Shown one piece after another: positions 60,071 to 64,000 of a stretch of DNA of 64,000 nucleotides. The DNA comes from Streptomyces phaeolivaceus. Its GTDB lineage: Bacteria > Actinomycetota > Actinomycetes > Streptomycetales > Streptomycetaceae. The notes under the pieces were generated by a model. The model made no database searches, had not been told where the DNA came from, and worked only from the letters and a program-made list of their open reading frames with translations. Where the stretch lies: contig NZ_CP045096.1 in the NCBI RefSeq assembly GCF_009184865.1, positions 7,874,001 to 7,938,000 of the forward strand, read 5' to 3'. The position numbers were made by a program, and so were the translations under genes. Numbering within the stretch: the first letter of the stretch is position 1; every line of letters starts with the position of its first letter.

Positions 60071-60319
60071 TCAGGAAGCCGGAGGCGGAGGCGTGGGGCC
60101 GCCGCCCTCGTCCTGGTGCGCGAGTCGGCCCATGGCGTCCTTCGCCTTGCCCGTGCCCGACTGGATCCTGTCGCTGTACTTGCCCTTGGTCTTCCTGTCG
60201 ACCGTGTGCGCGGCCTTGTCGAGACCGTGCTGGATCTTGCCCTCGTGCTTCTGTGCGAGGTGCGAGACCCTGTCCTTGGCCGGGGAGAGTTTGGATTTCA
60301 AATTATCCAGCAGGCCCAT
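60071..60319 (-). CDS. Antitoxin-like small protein (MT0933/Rv0909-type)
   Basis: 82 aa: MGLLDNLKSKLSPAKDRVSH, then AQKHEGKIQHGLDKAAHTVD and TGKAKDAMGRLAHQ. This Lys/Ala/Gly-rich amphipathic helical pattern is that of the MT0933-type antitoxin family in actinobacteria. No toxin gene partner lies next to it, so the toxin-antitoxin role is unproven here. It is followed by an acidic small protein 25 bp upstream on the same strand. The tail is Pro-rich (GGGPTPPPPAS). Confidence 0.75.
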   Translation of the reverse strand: MGLLDNLKSKLSPAKDRVSHLAQKHEGKIQHGLDKAAHTVDRKTKGKYSDRIQSGTGKAKDAMGRLAHQDEGGGPTPPPPAS

Positions 60320-60344
60320 GGTTCACCTTTCCCGCGCGGGTCGG

Positions 60345-60632
60345 TCACTTGCGGGCGCCCTCGCTGGCCTCGTTGTCGGCCGCCTGCTCGGCGGTCTGCT
60401 GCTTGGGGATCTCCACGTCGTCCGCCGCGTCGACGGCCTCCGCCACGGGCTCGGCCGCCGCCTCCTCCGCCTCGGCCTCGTTCTCGGCCTCCGCTTCGGG
60501 CCGGGCGGCCTCGGTGGATCCCTTCGCCTCGTCCGACTTCTCCGCCTCCGTCTCGGCGGCCGGCTCGGGCGCCGTCACGGCGGCCTCTTCCGTGTCCTTC
60601 GCCTTACGACGGAACAGTGAAAAAACGCCCAT
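60345..60632 (-). CDS. Acidic Ala/Glu-rich small protein
   Basis: 95 aa starting at ATG 60632, MGVFSLFRRKAKDTEEAAVT. After a short hydrophobic, basic head the rest is low-complexity Glu/Ala (ETEAEKSDEAKGSTEAARPE), likely disordered. The head could bind membrane. No family recognised. It is on the same strand as, and just upstream of, the antitoxin-like gene. Confidence 0.65.
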   Translation of the reverse strand: MGVFSLFRRKAKDTEEAAVTAPEPAAETEAEKSDEAKGSTEAARPEAEAENEAEAEEAAAEPVAEAVDAADDVEIPKQQTAEQAADNEASEGARK

Positions 60633-60813
60633 ATCAACCTCAATGCTAATCATGCGGGTTAATTCCCGCGCTCTCCCGGAGCGTCCCATTGCGTCATCCG
60701 GGCCACCGGCACTCGAAACCGGCGCTTGGAACTCGCAACACGCAACGACCCCGGCTCCCCCGCGTCACGTAGCTCGTTCGAGAAGAGGCCCCGACATTTG
60801 CGAGACTGGGTCG

Positions 60814-61752
60814 GTGAGTAGCGCAGTTCCCCCTCCACGAGTCATCGCCGTCGTCGGACCGACCGCGGCCGGAAAGTCCGATCTCGGCGTCTTCCTCGCA
60901 AGGCGTCTCGGCGGCGAGGTCGTCAACGCCGACTCCATGCAGCTCTACCGGGGGATGGACATCGGCACCGCCAAGCTGACCCCCGGGGAGCGCGAAGGAG
61001 TCCCGCACCACCTGCTGGACATCTGGGACGTCACGGCCGCCGCCAGCGTCGCCGAGTACCAGCGGCTCGCCCGCGCCCGTATCGACGCCCTGCTCGCCGA
61101 CGGCCGCTGGCCGATCCTCGTCGGCGGCTCCGGGCTGTACGTCCGGGGGGCCGTCGACAACCTGGAGTTCCCCGGCACCGACCCCGAGGTCCGCGCCCGG
61201 CTCGAGGAGGAGCTGACCCTGCGCGGCTCCGGCGCGCTGCACGCCCGGCTCGCCACCGCCGACCCCGAGGCGGCCCACGCCATCCTGCCCAGCAACGGCC
61301 GCCGGATCGTCCGCGCCCTCGAAGTGATCGAGATCACCGGCAGGCCGTTCACGGCGAACCTCCCGGGCCATGACTCCGTCTACGACACCGTCCAGATCGG
61401 TGTCGACGTGGCACGCCCCGAACTCGACGAGCGCATCACCCGCCGCGTCGACCGCATGTGGGACGCCGGACTGGTCGACGAAGTGAGCGCGCTGGAGGCG
61501 CAGGGGTTGCGCGAGGGGCGTACGGCGTCGCGCGCGCTCGGCTACCAGCAGGTCCTCGCGGCGCTCGCCGGGCAGTGCACCATGGACGAGGCGCGGGCCG
61601 AGACCGTGCGTGCCACCAAGCGCTTCGCGCGCCGCCAGGATTCATGGTTCAGACGCGACCCGCGGGTGCATTGGCTCAAGGGGGGTCTCGCCGACCTGAC
61701 GGAACTCCCGCAGCTCGCACTGGCGTTGGTCGAACGACCGGTCACAGCCTGA
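60814..61752 (+). CDS. miaA: tRNA dimethylallyltransferase MiaA
   Basis: GTG 60814, 312 aa. P-loop VVGPTAAGKSDL (residues 15-22), NADSMQLYRGMDIGTAK and HHLLDIWDV are diagnostic. It transfers a dimethylallyl group to tRNA A37, the substrate of MiaB. ARRQDSWFRRDPRVHWL near the C-terminus is the typical end. Not obviously co-transcribed with the preceding minus-strand genes. Confidence 0.97.
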   Translation: MSSAVPPPRVIAVVGPTAAGKSDLGVFLARRLGGEVVNADSMQLYRGMDIGTAKLTPGEREGVPHHLLDIWDVTAAASVAEYQRLARARIDALLADGRWPILVGGSGLYVRGAVDNLEFPGTDPEVRARLEEELTLRGSGALHARLATADPEAAHAILPSNGRRIVRALEVIEITGRPFTANLPGHDSVYDTVQIGVDVARPELDERITRRVDRMWDAGLVDEVSALEAQGLREGRTASRALGYQQVLAALAGQCTMDEARAETVRATKRFARRQDSWFRRDPRVHWLKGGLADLTELPQLALALVERPVTA

Positions 61753-61854
61753 TCACGTCATGGCATCGGGTCGCCCCGGCGGTCATCCCGGCCTCCGGGG
61801 GCGTGCCATCATCGAGCTTCGATCGACCAAGTGGAGTCCGAGTTGGGAGGGCGC

Positions 61855-62385
61855 GTGGCGATGGAGGCCGGCCCTCGCGACACCGCACAAGGCACGGAGC
61901 AGGGCACCGCTGAGGACGTGGAGCAGCTGGTTACCGAGGGGTACGCACTGGATCCCGAAGGCGAACCGCTGAGCCCCGACGGTCCCGACGACCAGACACC
62001 CGACGGTGTGAGCGACGACGGACCGGAACCCGACGAGATGTCCGGGCCGGAGGTCGAGGTCGAACTGCGCCCCCAGCGCAGGCTGCGGCTCTGGCAGCTC
62101 GCGCCCATCGTGGGCCTGGCCGCGGTCGGCTCCCTGATGTTCGCCTTCCCGCTCGCCTTCGAGTTCGGTGACGGCGGTGCCGTGGTCGCCATGCTCGGCC
62201 TGCTGATCTGCGCCACCGCGGCCGGCTGGGGCATGATGGCCGCCCGCCGGGTCGGTTACACGTGGCCCGGTCTGCCCGCCCGGGGCTCCGGCCGCCGCCC
62301 CGACTGGCGCCTGGTCCTCGGCTACGCCCTGATCGTCGCCGCGGTCGCCTTCCTGGCCGTATGGCGCGTGGCCCGGCTGCGCTGA
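61855..62385 (+). CDS. Hypothetical membrane protein between miaA and dapF
   Basis: GTG 61855 (or ATG 61861) follows GGGAGG. The acidic N-terminal ~80 residues (GPRDTAQGTEQGTAEDVEQL) are disordered. Three hydrophobic segments follow: LWQLAPIVGLAAVGSLMFAF, GGAVVAMLGLLICATAAGWG and DWRLVLGYALIVAAVAFLAV. A conserved small membrane protein between miaA and dapF in Streptomyces, from memory. Function unknown. Start codon uncertain. Confidence 0.75.
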   Translation: MAMEAGPRDTAQGTEQGTAEDVEQLVTEGYALDPEGEPLSPDGPDDQTPDGVSDDGPEPDEMSGPEVEVELRPQRRLRLWQLAPIVGLAAVGSLMFAFPLAFEFGDGGAVVAMLGLLICATAAGWGMMAARRVGYTWPGLPARGSGRRPDWRLVLGYALIVAAVAFLAVWRVARLR

Positions 62386-62431
62386 CCCGGCGCTCGGCGC
62401 GTTTGTCTCCCGCACCCCCTAAAATCGAGGA

Positions 62432-63301
62432 ATGAGCACGCGCATCGCCTTCCTCAAGGGGCACGGCACCGAGAACGACTTCGTGATCGTCCCGGACCCC
62501 GAGAACGCCATCGACCTCTCCCCGGCCGCCGTCGCCGCCCTGTGCGACCGCCGCGCGGGCCTCGGCGGCGACGGCGTGCTGCATGTCGTACGGTCCGCCG
62601 CGCACTCCGAGGCGAAGGCGCTGGCGGCCGAGGCGGAGTGGTTCATGGACTACCGCAACGGCGACGGATCGATCGCCGAGATGTGCGGGAACGGCGTCCG
62701 GGTCTTCGCGCGCTACCTCCTGCACGCCGGTCATGTCACCGAGGGCGACCTCGCCGTCGCCACGCGCGGGGGCGTGAAGAAGGTCCACATCGACAAGGAC
62801 GGCGATGTCACGGTCGGCATGGGCCGCGCCCGGCTCCCCGAGGGCGACGTCACGGTGAGCGTGGGCGAGCGCAGCTGGCCCGCGCGCAACGTCAACATGG
62901 GCAATCCGCACGCGGTGGCGTTCGTCGACGACCTCGCCCAGGCGGGCGACCTGCTCTCCCCGCCGCCCTTCGGCCCCGCCTCCGCCTACCCCGACGGCGT
63001 CAACGTCGAGTTCGTCGTCGACCGGGGCCCCCGGCACGTGGCGATGCGTGTGCACGAGCGCGGCTCCGGCGAGACCCGCTCCTGCGGCACCGGCGCGTGC
63101 GCCGTCGCCGTGGCCACCGCCCGCCGCGACGGCGCCGACCCCGCGATCACGGGAACCCCGGCGACCTACACCGTCGACGTCCCCGGCGGCACGCTCGTCA
63201 TCACCGAACGACCCGACGGCGAGATCGAGATGACCGGTCCCGCCGTGATCGTCGCCGAGGGCGAGATCGATGCCAAGTGGCTGGAATACATGGCGCGTTG
63301 A
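62432..63301 (+). CDS. dapF: Diaminopimelate epimerase DapF
   Basis: 289 aa, ATG 62432. It converts LL-DAP to meso-DAP for lysine and peptidoglycan synthesis. Catalytic Cys85 is in EMCGNGVRVFARYLL and Cys218 in RSCGTGACAVAVA. FLKGHGTENDFVIV opens the protein, and NMGNPHAVAFVDD is the expected substrate-binding motif. Normal length. Confidence 0.97.
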   Translation: MSTRIAFLKGHGTENDFVIVPDPENAIDLSPAAVAALCDRRAGLGGDGVLHVVRSAAHSEAKALAAEAEWFMDYRNGDGSIAEMCGNGVRVFARYLLHAGHVTEGDLAVATRGGVKKVHIDKDGDVTVGMGRARLPEGDVTVSVGERSWPARNVNMGNPHAVAFVDDLAQAGDLLSPPPFGPASAYPDGVNVEFVVDRGPRHVAMRVHERGSGETRSCGTGACAVAVATARRDGADPAITGTPATYTVDVPGGTLVITERPDGEIEMTGPAVIVAEGEIDAKWLEYMAR

Positions 63302-63600
63302 GGTGTGGTAGGGCTTGACATGGGGGTGTCCGGGGCGAGGGTTCCGTAGGCATCCAAGCCAACGGGGTGTTCAGGCGTGCGAATCCATGGCGCACCCCGG
63401 TCGGGGTGACCCGAAACCGTAAACCTCGGAACCTTCGCTCGAATGGGTGATCCGTTTCACGCTCGGCGAGAGGCGGTCGGACGGGCGTGATGGGCTCGGT
63501 AGCATCAAGCACCGGCACGGACGGGGGAACGACACGGAACCCCTGAGCCGCCGCACGCCATGGGGCACCCGTCCGCCGGTCCACGCAGCCGGAGGTGCCC
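63302..63600. promoter_or_regulatory. Region between dapF and the RSH gene
   Basis: 299 bp. TTGACA (63315-63320) could be a -35 box but has no convincing -10. GGAACC (63429-63434) with CGTTT 19 bp on resembles an ECF-type promoter weakly. No terminator hairpin for dapF was recognised. Confidence 0.35.
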
Positions 63601-64000
63601 ATGAGCGCGGAGGCCACGAACCCCGCCGTATCGCCCGCCCCTGCGCCGCCACCAGCGCACCGCAGGAAGGGCCGACCTCGTATCGACCTGCGCCGTCTGG
63701 GCCGCGCCGCACTCCTGGGCCCGACGACCCGCGACCGGATGCCCGACGCGATCAGTCATCTCGCCGACGCGCACCGCGCGCACCACCCCGACGCCGATCT
63801 CGACCCGCTGCGCCGGGCGTACGTCCTCGCCGAGTCCTCGCACCGCGGTCAGATGCGCAAGAGCGGTGAGCCGTACATCACCCACCCGCTCGCCGTGACC
63901 CTGATCCTCGCCGAACTCGGCGCGGAGACCACGACCCTGACGGCCTCTCTGCTCCATGACACCGTCGAGGACACCGATGTGACCCTCGATCAGGTGCGCG
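63601..64000 (+). CDS. rshA: RelA/SpoT-family (RSH) (p)ppGpp enzyme, 5' part only
   Basis: ATG 63601 opens a disordered Ala/Pro-rich head ([20 protein letters not shown]), followed by the HD hydrolase domain: [40 protein letters not shown] and [19 protein letters not shown] with the HD pair. 133 codons are in the window; the synthetase domain lies beyond it. The gene next to dapF in S. coelicolor is a second RSH (rshA), so that symbol is given on synteny memory; RelA is the alternative name. Confidence 0.85.
   Translation, partial: MSAEATNPAVSPAPAPPPAHRRKGRPRIDLRRLGRAALLGPTTRDRMPDAISHLADAHRAHHPDADLDPLRRAYVLAESSHRGQMRKSGEPYITHPLAVTLILAELGAETTTLTASLLHDTVEDTDVTLDQVR

Noticed and set aside
60814-61752. 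Longer MiaA start upstream in the same frame (as far as 60061)
   Set aside because: The upstream part overlaps the two small minus-strand genes and lacks MiaA similarity; GTG 60814 starts the P-loop domain at the usual distance.

Overview
The window is Streptomyces chromosome. The evidence is very high GC with strong GC3 bias, GTG starts, the gene set (recA–recX, gluABCD, miaB, miaA, dapF, an rshA-type stringent-response gene, DUF3046) and gene order that matches the Streptomyces core as I remember it (S. coelicolor SCO5760–SCO5794 area).

Positions 1–6333 are the right end of an integrated mobile element. A tyrosine integrase (5068–6333) and a 70-aa protein lie next to two Xre-type regulators (4343–4795 on +, 3899–4165 on –) and an excisionase-like protein. 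On the minus strand follows a cascade of at least seven small unrecognised genes, each overlapping the next by exactly 4 bp, running off the left edge. Nothing here identifies the attachment site.

Positions 6574–24287 are core-like chromosome: an SDR, a Nei-type glycosylase, the Lhr helicase, an AraC regulator with an AzlCD amino-acid exporter, a DUF3046/AI-2E/recA/recX block, a cysteine dioxygenase with a Cys-codon leader peptide, and an FAD monooxygenase. recA is interrupted by a 364-aa intein with LAGLIDADG homing-endonuclease motifs at the same insertion point as the M. leprae RecA intein. The recA upstream region shows both a LexA-like box and a near-perfect PafBC/RecA-NDp-type promoter.

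Positions 24486–33333 hold the glutamate ABC importer operon gluABCD (with a strong terminator and a 12-bp hairpin between gluB and gluC), a two-component system, a TAXI-type binding protein, a Tat-exported PGRP amidase and a MazG-like protein.

Positions 33361–57561 form a ~24-kb accessory block that is the most unusual part. It resembles a type VII secretion locus without the usual membrane core genes. On the minus strand are a giant ~3510-aa protein with an N-terminal T7SS-type helical signal and an embedded ADP-ribosyltransferase-like domain, a beta-helix/CbbX-type AAA+ fusion translationally coupled to it, and a membrane-anchored protein. Divergently, on the plus strand, are a 750-aa coiled-coil protein, a WXG100-like protein, an ECF sigma factor, a membrane protein and a 1550-aa EccC/EssC-type ATPase. 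I infer that the ATPase exports the WXG100-like, coiled-coil and giant proteins, with the giant protein as effector or surface machine.

Positions 57615–64000 return to core: miaB, an extradiol-dioxygenase-like protein, two small acidic or helical proteins, miaA, a membrane protein, dapF and the 5' part of an RSH (p)ppGpp enzyme. Three copies of a ~70-bp Streptomyces dispersed repeat lie downstream of lhr, the PGRP gene and miaB.
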